The translations under genes were made by a program, and so were the position numbers. A DNA stretch of 32,832 nucleotides from the NCBI GenBank assembly GCA_900618795.1, contig UYJD01000006.1, forward strand, positions 1,317,466 through 1,350,297, given 5' to 3'. Below, one piece after another: positions 1 through 8,778 of the stretch (positions are counted from its first letter, which is position 1; each line of letters opens with the position of its first letter). The stretch is from Cyanodermella asteris (Eukaryota > Ascomycota > Lecanoromycetes > Ostropales > Stictidaceae). The notes below the pieces were generated by a model. That model was not told the origin of the DNA and did not search any database. It saw only the letters and a list, made by a program, of their open reading frames with translations.

Positions 1-578
1 TGCTAGCTAGTTTAGCTGCAACCTATCTCGACATCAGGAACCATAGCACGAAAGTACACGAACCCTGTTTCAGCACGTACGAGAGTAATCTCGCCCACTA
101 TCCGCCAACTCTCACCGCCGATGCACGGACATTGCCTAGAGACTACTCGCTTGGGATACCCACCTCCACGAGCATCACGCCATACTCCCAAATGACTCTT
201 TCGAAAGAAACAACCCCGCCGTCCCACAAACCACGAGGCTTGAGCTCGTGGTCCAACGCTAGGGCGACCCCGCAACGTGGAAGTTCATCAAGGGGGCTGC
301 GGCAATTGTGCATATCCCAGATTGTGCTTCGAGACTAACTGGCCTTCGGCCTTGGCGCAGGGCCATCTTTGCTGGCCCACGGATACTGAAGGGCATTGCT
401 GCTCTTGAAAGAAGTACCTAAAAGTCTGCCGCTCATGGCTTCGATATCCCGATGGGAGCTGTGCGGCGCTGTTGTCGCACTTGCATTTCCGATATGACTA
501 GGATTGGTGCAAGGTTCACTCAATCTGACGACATTTATTGTGTATTCTCAATAGGGCTAGACTGCAATGCCAGGCAGC
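1..578. other. Left-edge intergenic DNA, possible gene remnant
   Basis: No gene can be supported here. On the minus strand an open stretch at 12-275 carries the words CFFRKSHLGVWRDA and ESWRIVGE. These faintly recall the C-terminal end of fungal HET-type proteins (often '...WRLVGE.YVHG...'), but there is no start codon or continuing exon. It could be the end of a decayed gene extending left of the window. The rest is 3' flank of the UstYa-like gene. Confidence 0.2.
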
Positions 579-1334
579 TCACATGCTTAACTTGCCCACT
601 CGCGGCCAAATGCAATCTGAATACCAGCTTGTCACCTGCTCAATCAGCAACTCCGACCCGTTGTCAGTCTTGATTGCATGTTCCATCAGATGCGAGCAAT
701 GTACAGAGTGCTTAAGAGTCATCGGGTCGGGCAACGGAGTTCCTTCCACATAACTCTGGTGCACAACGTTCCAGACGAACATGCAGTGCTTGTAGTGAAA
801 CCGCCGGTCAACCCAGACCGTGGCGTGCCACTGGAGCACTTCCGGATCATCCGGAAGCTCCTGCGTCCGCTCGGCGTCGGCCCACCAACGTATGGGCTTG
901 TCGACTTCGGTTTCACGCATCCTCAGCCAGTGCTCGTCGGACAGGGATTTGTAGTAGCACTCAGGCCCTAACCAGGCATAGGTCATGGAGTCAAACACGC
1001 AGCCAAGGGCGTAGGCTTCCTCGGGACTTGTGCCACAACGGCCAGATTGACCTGGAGCAGTGGCGATCGTGTCAGGATGCTTGAGGGCATGCGAATCTCC
1101 TTCCGACGGAGTTTGAGATCGAAAGTTGCGCAGGGTCTGGATCAGGACTGTCGTTGCGAGAATGGCGATGATGCCCCAGGTGACCAGATCTTGTAGAACT
1201 GGCGAACGATATCTGCGTGCTTTCTTGGCTGGCGTACCGACGCTCTCGTCGTCGAGGGACTCGGTGTCGATTGAGCTTAGCAGCGAGAACTGGCTCGGAT
1301 CTGGTCGTTTCTCGATCTCATAGCGGGCAGTCAT
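579..1334 (-). CDS. UstYa/DUF3328-like membrane oxidase-type protein
   Basis: Single-exon gene of 251 residues starting at an ATG. Visible parts: an N-terminal cytosolic tail of about 48 residues with a basic KKARRYR patch; one membrane segment at about 50-68 (VTWGIIAILATTVLIQ); then a lumenal domain with CGTSPEEAYALGCVFD and two HXXHC motifs, HYKHC and HSVHC. Paired HXXHC motifs are the hallmark of the UstYa family, whose members oxidise or cyclise ribosomal peptides in the ustiloxin, phomopsin and asperipin pathways. The CGTSPEEA...GCVFD block marks a divergent fungal subfamily whose chemistry is, to my knowledge, unassigned. The gene is transcribed away from a Kex2-repeat precursor gene starting at 2685, which supports a role in modifying that peptide (inference). 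Membership of the broad family is fairly sure; the substrate is not. Confidence 0.78.
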   Translation of the reverse strand: MTARYEIEKRPDPSQFSLLSSIDTESLDDESVGTPAKKARRYRSPVLQDLVTWGIIAILATTVLIQTLRNFRSQTPSEGDSHALKHPDTIATAPGQSGRCGTSPEEAYALGCVFDSMTYAWLGPECYYKSLSDEHWLRMRETEVDKPIRWWADAERTQELPDDPEVLQWHATVWVDRRFHYKHCMFVWNVVHQSYVEGTPLPDPMTLKHSVHCSHLMEHAIKTDNGSELLIEQVTSWYSDCIWPRVGKLSM

Positions 1335-1838
1335 GGTGCTGCAATTGATGGAGACCTGATGTCAGGCTGAATAACGAGACGGTCTCTCGGCTGCGAAAGT
1401 TTCGAGGGCCAGCTGCAAAAGCTTCTTGTATACTTTGAGGAGATCTTTGTGAAAGAACAACCGCAGAGAGAAGGGGGCAGGTCATTCTCCAGTTTGAGGA
1501 CCGCGCCTGATCTTAACAAAGGCGAGCCTTGCGTCTTCCATGTGCATGGCCCCGAAATACCATCAAGGTCAGGAAAGTCCTTGACTGATATGGCCTGATG
1601 TGGCGTCAACTATCTTCGACACATCACGCCATGTTTACTGGCTGTGGATTGCGCTACCCGCACTAGCATAGCTGGTTTGTGCAGGGGTCGAAAACGGCAT
1701 TTCGCTTTCCAATACCTTGCGACCCCTTGTACTTGACTCAGACCACGTCTGAAGCCGCACAATGAGATCTTTGCTAGCTATAGGAAGCTAGCTTCATCCG
1801 GAGACGGACCGCCTTCCGTGATCCTGAACTTCATATGT

Positions 1839-1862
1839 CTCCGCCCAGACCCGCTGGCGGAG
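1839..1862. promoter_or_regulatory. Candidate Zn2Cys6 site, everted CCG-N14-CGG
   Basis: The 7-bp arms CTCCGCC (1839-1845) and GGCGGAG (1856-1862) are perfect inverted complements around a 10-bp spacer. They place CCG and CGG triplets 14 bp apart. Fungal Zn2Cys6 regulators bind such paired CGG triplets, and pathway-specific members often control small metabolite loci. No binding data are available, and a chance hairpin is possible. Confidence 0.3.
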
Positions 1863-2598
1863 CGCAAATAGTGGATCGCTGATAGCAAGGAACTCAGAAC
1901 GGTGTTATGCTGCAGTTGTCGGAAACTAGCGGTCCTGACGCACACTGAGTATGGAATCCACACTATATACCTGATGTATTTACTTGACGGTAGTGCTTGT
2001 CAGCGGCCGTCAAGCTGGGCTTGTACCGTGAAGCCGCAATGAGCATTTCGCCTATGTGATGACCCAGCAGCTCCAGTGTAGCCTGTTCACAATTGGCATA
2101 TGGCGTGTCCTTTCTCCATCGCTTCGCTAGAGCGCCCGGATGTCACAATGTGCTAGACTCAAGTACGGGAGAAGTAAGAGGCTATCTAGCGTAGGCGTCG
2201 GCTTGCAACTCCGAGTGTACTACGCTGCCGTACCACAGAGAGACTGTCCGCCATCATGTCATCACGGAAAGCCACGCTCCTTCATCGACAACGAGTACCG
2301 CTTCTAGCGTGGATGGCGAGGTCTGAGCTGGCTCCAATTGGTGGCTAGTTGGTGCGAGAGGAATCACACCATTCATGCAAGTGCCTGCATGCATCGAGCA
2401 TCGAGATGGCCTTCGCTGCTGGTTGTGAGACTGAGATGGAAGCACCTTCTGCAAGCATCAGCACGAATTAGGATCGCTGCGTAGGAGTGTGGGGAAAAGC
2501 ATCACGCAAACAGGGCTCTCTCGATTCATTGTCAGCCATCGTCTCGCTTGGATGGACGTTCGTCGGAGAGTGCTTTGTGTACCACTTCCCAAAAGTTG

Positions 2599-2606
2599 TA
2601 TATAAG
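2599..2606 (+). promoter_or_regulatory. TATA box of the repeat-precursor gene
   Basis: The sequence tatataag lies about 80 bp upstream of the ATG at 2685, a usual fungal distance. It fixes plus-strand transcription and supports the ATG at 2685 over the longer in-frame open stretch that starts near 2487. Confidence 0.6.
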
Positions 2607-2684
2607 GGTTGCCCCGTTTCCGTCTCGTTCATAGCGTTTCATTTTCACCAACAGTCCCAATTTTCATCGACCACCATCCTGATC

Positions 2685-3167
2685 ATGAAGCTCTCTTCCG
2701 CCATCGCCTGGGCCATACTTGCCTTTACGGCAGTCTCTCTGCCAACTGATCAGGCTGCCAGAGCTGTCTCAGGAAAGATCGATCGTCGCGAGCCCGAAGC
2801 AGCCGTCTCCGGAAAGATTGACCGTCGCGAGCCCGAGGCCGCCGTGTCAGGAAAGATCGACCGTCGCGCTGAATCCGGCAAGATTGATCGCCGCGCCGAG
2901 TCTGGCAAGATCGATAGACGTGCGGAATCAGGGAAGATTGATCGTCGTGCCGAGTCCGGAAAGATTGACCGTCGCGAGCCTGAAGCTGCCGTATCTGGGA
3001 AGATTGATAGACGCGCGGAATCTGGAAAGATTGACCGTCGCGCTGAGTCTGGGAAGATCGATAGACGCGCAGAATCTGGCAAGATTGATCGTCGCGAGCC
3101 TGAAGCTGCCGTGTCTGGCAAGATCGATAGACGCGCCGAGTCCGGGAAGATCGACAGACGTGCGTAG
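2685..3167 (+). CDS. Secreted Kex2-processed repeat precursor, 13 x SGKIDRR
   Basis: A 160-residue protein with a signal peptide (MKLSSAIAWAILAFTAVS) and a short pro-region. The rest, up to a terminal Ala, is a tandem array of 13 units ending in SGKIDRR. One unit follows the leader directly, four carry an EPEAAV spacer and eight an AE spacer. Each RR is a Kex2-type site, so cleavage would free AESGKID and EPEAAVSGKID peptides. EP, EA and AE spacers resemble the dipeptides trimmed by Ste13-type aminopeptidases in yeast alpha-factor. All 13 heptapeptides are identical in protein yet differ at silent codon positions (ATC/ATT, GAT/GAC, CGT/AGA), showing selection on the peptide. There is no aromatic residue in the core, unlike ustiloxin. 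It could be a RiPP precursor modified by the divergent UstYa-like protein, or a linear pheromone-like signal. Confidence 0.85.
   Translation: MKLSSAIAWAILAFTAVSLPTDQAARAVSGKIDRREPEAAVSGKIDRREPEAAVSGKIDRRAESGKIDRRAESGKIDRRAESGKIDRRAESGKIDRREPEAAVSGKIDRRAESGKIDRRAESGKIDRRAESGKIDRREPEAAVSGKIDRRAESGKIDRRA
2766..3161 (+). repeat. In-gene tandem repeat, 27-bp and 39-bp units
   Basis: Thirteen units, either 27 bp (AESGKIDRR) or 39 bp (EPEAAVSGKIDRR), with the first lacking most of its spacer. The order of spacers after the first unit is long-long, four short, long, three short, long, short. The recurring short-run-then-long pattern suggests growth by duplication of blocks rather than of single units. 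Confidence 0.9.
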
Positions 3168-4016
3168 GTTAGGATAACCTCAAGAAGACCACTCCTGTCA
3201 AATGACCAGGAGCCGTCGGGTGCCAGCAGGGAATGACAGAGGGATGAACGCGATAACGAGGACATGGGAGGAAGGAATGACCTTTGCGCAACATTTTCGC
3301 AGGAAAACTAGTGCAACGCTTAGGAAATGAAGACATGTAAATGCTTTCGATCATCGAGACCAAATGCCGTACAATCATTAGCGAGAGAAGATCAGAATGG
3401 ATGACGCATTGAAATTCCCTGGTACAATGTGACCCCAAATGCACGACTTGGCCTTGAGGGTAAGCTTAGCAACGTCCTCGTCTCCGCAAGACTCTGAGTG
3501 GCGGAGGGAGATATGGCTGGCCTGTATCAAGTGTCGGGAGCTGCATCCTAGGGCTGGCAAGGCGGCTGGAAGACGCAATGGTCGGCGTGATCGCGTACAT
3601 ACTGCACCCTTGGACAGGAGAGCTACTCAGCCACTTGTGCTGTCATGGCTTGTTCGTCATTTGAGCAATTATCTGACCGTTGAGTGATGCTTTACGATAG
3701 AGGATGAAGTGTGAGGTTGAAGCCGTTAAGCGCTGTCAACGATCTTCAAAACTGCCGGCTTAGTCAGCGTCACTGAAAATGTGCCCAAATCACCGATTTT
3801 ATTGTATCGTGCAGCAATGACCCTTGCATTATCAAACAGGCACTTGGGGTTGCAGGTTTTGGGCTGGCATTTCATGTCTAGTAAGATTCAAATGCGCTCT
3901 TCCAACGAGGAGCCATTCAATGTCCACTGGCTTTCTCGTCCCGTTGAGACCAACCTGCAGCTGTTCCTGCACGGTTGTCACAAGACACGTCCGTTCAACC
4001 AGCTAATCAACTTTGC
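3168..4016. other. Intergenic, 3' flank of precursor and of HET remnant
   Basis: No ORF here looks real. The open stretches at 3439-3687 and 3781-4044 have no recognisable motif. Part may be the lost 3' end of the HET-type remnant, because its last readable block ends at a GTAAGT-like donor near 4100. Confidence 0.4.
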
Positions 4017-6175
4017 TCATACCAGCAGCGTTCGCTGCCCTTGAGCCGATTTGTTGGTTCGGCTGATATGCAAACCTCTCTTCGAATTTGGACTTACCGT
4101 GGTATTTTGGATCGCGTTGAATGCCTCTAGTCCAATATTCCGTGCAGTTTGAAAGAGATTTTGCGACTGCTCATCTTCAGAGAATACGGCCACCATAGCG
4201 GTGTTCTCAAATTCGACTTTTCCCTCCGTCACTTCGACCTTGCCCAGGCAAGCCACCAAATGGTTCTGCCGTGGTCTTCTCTGTCGAAGAACTTGATGAC
4301 GGTCCAGGTTCCGTTACGAAAGGCTCCCATAGGTTTTCACCCGTCCGGCCAGGTTTTTGGTTTTCTTCTTTATGCCTCCCCAACCAGTTGCCACCACCGC
4401 CCAGTTCCAGCTTCGCGAAACTGGATAGAATTGCGAGATACGGCTGGCTCGTTGATCGCGGTCAGCCCCGACTTCCCAGGTCTGACGTGACTGTCCAGAA
4501 TGAACCCTTCCCCTCTGATGCTAAGTCCATTCGGCGTCAGAGCCCCAACGTTCTCTCGATGCCATAGTATGAACCGTCTGAATGGGCTAAGATCTGGCAA
4601 GTTATCGTCTAGGTCTTGAATCAGAGTCCTAGGCACCCATCGGTGTCCAGGGGTGTCCAGCTTGGCGGTGGTGAAGCGCCATGTTCTGAGGTAAGCCCCC
4701 TAATTCGTGGGCGATGAGCTGCCACAGCTTCACCAAACCGCGCTCAGGGTCATCTTTTCCTCCGTCCCTCAAGATATCGGCATTGTTCAAATCAAGCAAC
4801 GTGCTTATGCACAGAGGTTCGTCTGAAGGCACAGTCATCGAACGGAATTGTGACATCGTATCCAGGAACGCAAGTCCACTTTTTATTATGTTGCTAGCTC
4901 GTGTTGTCGCCAATTCATTCGATGCCCAACGCAGTCGAACGAGCAAGTCTTCATCTGTGGCATGATGCAGGACGTTGAGCTCACGACGTAGCTCATTGCT
5001 GAGTTGGTCAATCGTCACGGAGCGGTCTTCGAAGCTAGAGGACCAAGACATTCGCTAACACGTCTTCCAATGAAAAACATATGGAATCAGCACCAGTGTG
5101 GAAAGGCTTTTGCATCTTGAGCGGTTCACCTGAAGAGTCCAAAGCCTTGTAATCCAACCCGAGGTGAAAATGCGAAGAAGTACCTCATACCGTGCTATAT
5201 TCTTGATCGCGATCGATTCAAAGCTGGCATTCAGGACCAGTACGTGCGAAGCACACTCATAATCATTCCGCATCCGACCTAGTACCTTGCCCTTGGCTTC
5301 ATTATCGTGGATTGCACAGCATCATGTGTCCAGCCAGAGGCAAAATTCTTTCTCAGGCTCGATTGGCAGCTCACGCATGATCCCTAGCACGCGCCTCAAT
5401 TGGCACGTTGGTAGTGAGTTATCCTGTGGGCCACCAGGCCCGTCGGCCCGAACGTGCAACAACGTCACGTAGGCGAACGTAGCATTTGAGCCCTTCGGGC
5501 CAATTTCGATCACATCAATTCGCAAGCCATGTATCGTTTCTTTCAGCTTCAGCCCGTGAAGCTTATCCTTATGTAGGACCCTAACAACTTCATACTGGTC
5601 GCACCCAATCAGCTCGCAATCGCAGTCTCCAGTCCTGTGCTTCAGCTTGTAAGTCTTCAGATAAATCTGGTAACACTTACACAGCGGCACCGAGCATCCG
5701 GCGTGGTCCCTTCCCAGATACGATCGACTAATTCTGCTGACCACAAATCGGGCCTGTATCGACATGAACCGGTGTGCAAGCGTGCGGACCTCATTCGGGC
5801 ACACACCATTCGCCATCATCTCCTGCTCGATTTTACCTGGCGGAAAGTCCGTACTTCAAAATCGCATCTTCTTAATCGGCACGTCAGAGGGGAGCTGGGC
5901 CACCAGAACGTGCTGGACAGACCGATTGAAGATCTCGGCGATTGAGACGATTGATTACTTAATGCGCCAGTCGAATTCTGGGGAAATCAGCCCCCATGTG
6001 CCATGGACTTGCCCTGGTCTGCATAGGAGCAGGATAAAGCGAGGGAACTTGCCTTGACATCGAGCTTGAACTCGCTTAGTATGTCTCTTGTGTCGCCGTG
6101 CAGTTCAGAATCATTGCTAAGCAACCAAGCCGTACCGTACTTTTCTGGCCACATGAGGATTGGAACAGATTTTTC
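4017..6175 (-). pseudogene. Decayed HET-domain (heterokaryon incompatibility-type) gene
   Basis: Pieces of one fungal HET-family protein follow each other in the right order on the minus strand but fall in different frames. Readable landmarks are DFPPGKIEQEMM, a Cys-rich stretch (DHAGCSVPLCKCYQ), NSLPTCQLRR and FCLWLDT of the HET core, SHVLVLNASFESI, YEVLLRIFTSGWITRLWTLQ, PSDEPLCISTLLDL, DDPERGLVKLWQL and WVPRTLIQDLDD. HET proteins trigger cell death when unlike strains fuse, and this subfamily is common and fast-turning-over in ascomycetes. The reading is interrupted at several places (at least five) by stops and frame changes, and the core Trp of the usual SHVWSDG word is altered, so I call it non-functional. 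Further readable blocks at about 5955-6175 (MWPEKYGTAWLL, PRFILLLCRPGQVHGTWG) may be its 5' part or a second broken gene. Confidence 0.75.
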
Positions 6176-6604
6176 ATACTCGTCTGTAATGAATGGAAGT
6201 CTGAGATCGAAATAGTCTCATCGCGTGGTAACAGAAGGTGTCTCATCTTCGATACCGCATCTGGCTATCGAAACGCACACATGGTCCAAGCTTCTCAACT
6301 CATTCGAACAGGGGCGCACTGATTCTTCGTTCGGGTTATATTGAGGTGAGCGGTGCTGATAGGATCGGCCCAGACCTCTGCTATGAGCCACAATCCTGTC
6401 AGGGGAATCCTTTTCCGACTTGAGGCGGGGGTGCGGGCGAAGCTGTGGAAATCGAACATTATGCCCCAGCCAAAAAACTGCCAGCAAGACCTACACGAAC
6501 ATGTCTATAACATGTTCACTGAAAGCCGGAGCTGAACAAGTAGACTGGTCCGTTGTGACCGTGACTGTCATCCCATGTCGGCCCTCTAACACTCCGGACT
6601 CGGT
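6176..6604. other. Intergenic between HET remnant and NPR2
   Basis: About 430 bp with only short unsupported open stretches. It probably holds the 3' UTR of NPR2 on its right side and former upstream sequence of the HET-type gene on its left. Confidence 0.4.
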
Positions 6605-7926
6605 TCATTTCTGGATAATGACCACGTCCTTCATCCCTTTCAGCCTCGCCACCAGCTCCTTCTCATTCATGACCAGCTCCGTACAAATCTCATCAAAGCA
6701 GTGCTTTCCATCCAAAAAGTCCTCCAATTGCTTCTTACTTTCCCCCAACCCTCTCGAACTCGTCCTCTTCGCTCGGTCCTTCCGACTGACCTTCTCGCTC
6801 GGTATCGTCGTGATCGCATACTTGTGCACCCGGTACAGAATTCCCTTGACAACCCCAAAAGTGACCAGCCGCCGCACATCAACCACGCCCATGAGGTCCG
6901 CGTGGTCGAGACACCAATTCCTGAGCGCCAGACCCTGGCGCATGCTGCAGTACAACTCCACGAGCTTGACGCAGTCGACCGCGTCGGAGAGCTTCTTACC
7001 CGTCGTGGCATCGACGGTCGTAGCCGAGCTCGGCGCCAGGACGTAGCGGCGACATTCCTCCTGCAGCTCCCTGTCCCCGGTGAAGTTGCGCATGTCCGCC
7101 GTCGGAGCGTAGCTGGCGCCAAATGTGAAGACGTCCAGGAGCGTCACGACGCCGTAGTAGAGCAGATGCTCGACCGCCTTCTTGACGAGCCCGTAGTCTG
7201 CGTCCGCTTTCCGCGAGATTGTGCGGATGCTGTTCACTCCGTCCAGGAACGGCAGGATTCGCAACATGGTCAGGTCCCAGTTTGCGTCTGTGAGGTCGTC
7301 CAGTTTCACCGTCGCCAGCGGGACGTAGTGAGGCTTCAACCCCGGCGGCGGCGGATACGTGGGGAACAACTTGATGTTCAACGTGTTCCGATCGTCGATC
7401 GGGATCATCGTCTCGCAGTAGTTGTTCAGGTCCTCGAGCAGGATCTCGCAGAGCGCGTACAGGCGGCCCGTGTTGGGCGCGGACACGTCATGGCTCAGGA
7501 ACTGCGAGTCCTCTTCGAGCTGCTTGAAGAGCTCGGCGAGCTTGGAGATGACGGACGCGTACGCGGGCGTCGCCGTGCGGTGGTGCAAGACGAGGGAGAA
7601 GGAGAAGATGAACTCGTTGCGCTCGTACTTCTCGCTCGAGTACAGACAGATGGGGTGGGAGAGGACGCGGTATGGACCAACAAGGAGGCTGAGGGGCAGA
7701 GAGCAGAAAGATTGACGGGGGATGACGGTCGAGGAGATGACCGACCAGTCGACTAAAGGTGCTGGGAGGTCTTTTGAGTTCGAGGTTATGCTGTTATTGG
7801 GAACCTGATGGACGACCGTCGGACCTGTACATGTCAGCTGCGGCGCAAAAGAATGTACGGCTAGCTTGTAGAGGAGCGCAAACCAATTCGCATGTCGAAT
7901 TTGCTGTAGAATATTGCACGTATCAT
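6605..7926 (-). CDS. NPR2: Nitrogen permease regulator 2 (SEACIT/GATOR1 subunit)
   Basis: Two exons, 7884-7926 and 6605-7824, with a 59-nt intron (7825-7883) that has a GCTGACA branch site and ends in TACAG; 420 residues. Exon 1 encodes MIRAIFYSKFDMRIG and exon 2 continues PTVVHQVP, matching the NPRL2 N-terminal longin-like start. Further family words are VISSTVIPRQSFC, PYRVLSHPICLYSS, KYERNEFIFSFSLVL, DLTMLRILPFLDGVNSI and HLLYYGVVTLLDVF. Npr2 pairs with Npr3 and Iml1 in SEACIT at the vacuole and restrains TORC1 when amino acids are short. The first exon is easily missed because it codes only 14 full codons. The donor GTTTGC is weak, but frame and family fit make the model firm. Confidence 0.93.
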
Positions 7927-8778
7927 CGTCGTGTTCTACGTGGTCCTGAGGCGTTATTGGGGAAATAGACGACCGGTTTCCGCTTCGTACCCAGCGAGCA
8001 TGCGTCTAATGAGATCATGAGTTGTCGAAATGGGGGTGCATGGCGGGCGAACCGAAGTCTGGACGGGCACATTCCATCACCCAATTACACCGGTAGGTCC
8101 GTTTACACCATCAAACCTAAGTAGAGGACTACTGATAAAGCACCTGACAACATAGCTTCATTCGCATCCGCCACGGACCTAGCGAGATACGCACGAATGA
8201 GATACGGAAGGGAACCACGGAAGTACTATTCAAAGCAGGTACGCAGATTACAACCGCAGCGCCTTTTATGTGCCCGCCTTGAATGCAACGGACGGACGGC
8301 TAAGATCGTTGCAACGATCGAGGCCTTGCTCTGTGTCTACGTGATATTTGTGAAAGCTTTCGAGGAATCATTTGTGCTGACTTGACGATCAAACATAACA
8401 TCCGAGGTACAGACGATTCCCGCACAGTCAACGCTGGAGACAACTGCCCCTACAACAGGCAAGGAATGCGGCTATCATCACAATTAATGTTCTGGATTGT
8501 GTTGTCCGCACATCATTGAATTAGAAGGTAATCACGGCCTGTTCAAATGAGCCTTAGCGCATGTATGAGAAAGCGAGCAGCAATGAGAGGACAAATCACT
8601 CTCGGGCCTTGGTGCATCAGATCCAATATGGACCTCGAGCCTTCCCCAGATCGGCATATATGCCCATAATATCCCCACCATGACCAAGCAACAAACAGTG
8701 CTGATCGATCGTGCATGCCGGTCAAAAAGGCTTCGTAGTACCCGGCCAAGATTTGCAGGCCATCACTCAACATGGCCT
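7927..8778. other. Intergenic, NPR2 promoter side
   Basis: About 850 bp between the NPR2 start and the 3' end of the SRA-domain gene, both on the minus strand. It should hold the NPR2 promoter and the upstream gene's 3' UTR. A minus open stretch (8543-8818) overlaps the end of the SRA gene in another frame and shows no motif. Confidence 0.4.

Larger units (their letters stand above)
1335..2684. other. Shared divergent promoter of UstYa-like and repeat-precursor genes
   Basis: About 1.35 kb separates the two start codons. No convincing ORF lies in it. It holds an everted CCG/CGG repeat (1839-1862), a perfect 12-bp palindrome gaagctagcttc at 1784-1795 with a GCTAGC copy at 1773-1778, and a TATA box at 2599-2606. 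The two genes could be co-regulated from here; that is inference from layout. Confidence 0.5.

Noticed and set aside
2719-3265. Long open frames overlapping the repeat precursor on the plus strand (+1 frame) and on the minus strand (171 codons)
   Set aside because: They are shadows of the repeat. Silent variation is confined to third positions of the SGKIDRR frame, and only that frame has a signal peptide and a TATA box.
6701-7756. 351-codon plus-strand ORF
   Set aside because: Antisense to NPR2, whose frame matches the family from end to end; the plus product is Arg/Val-rich with no motif.
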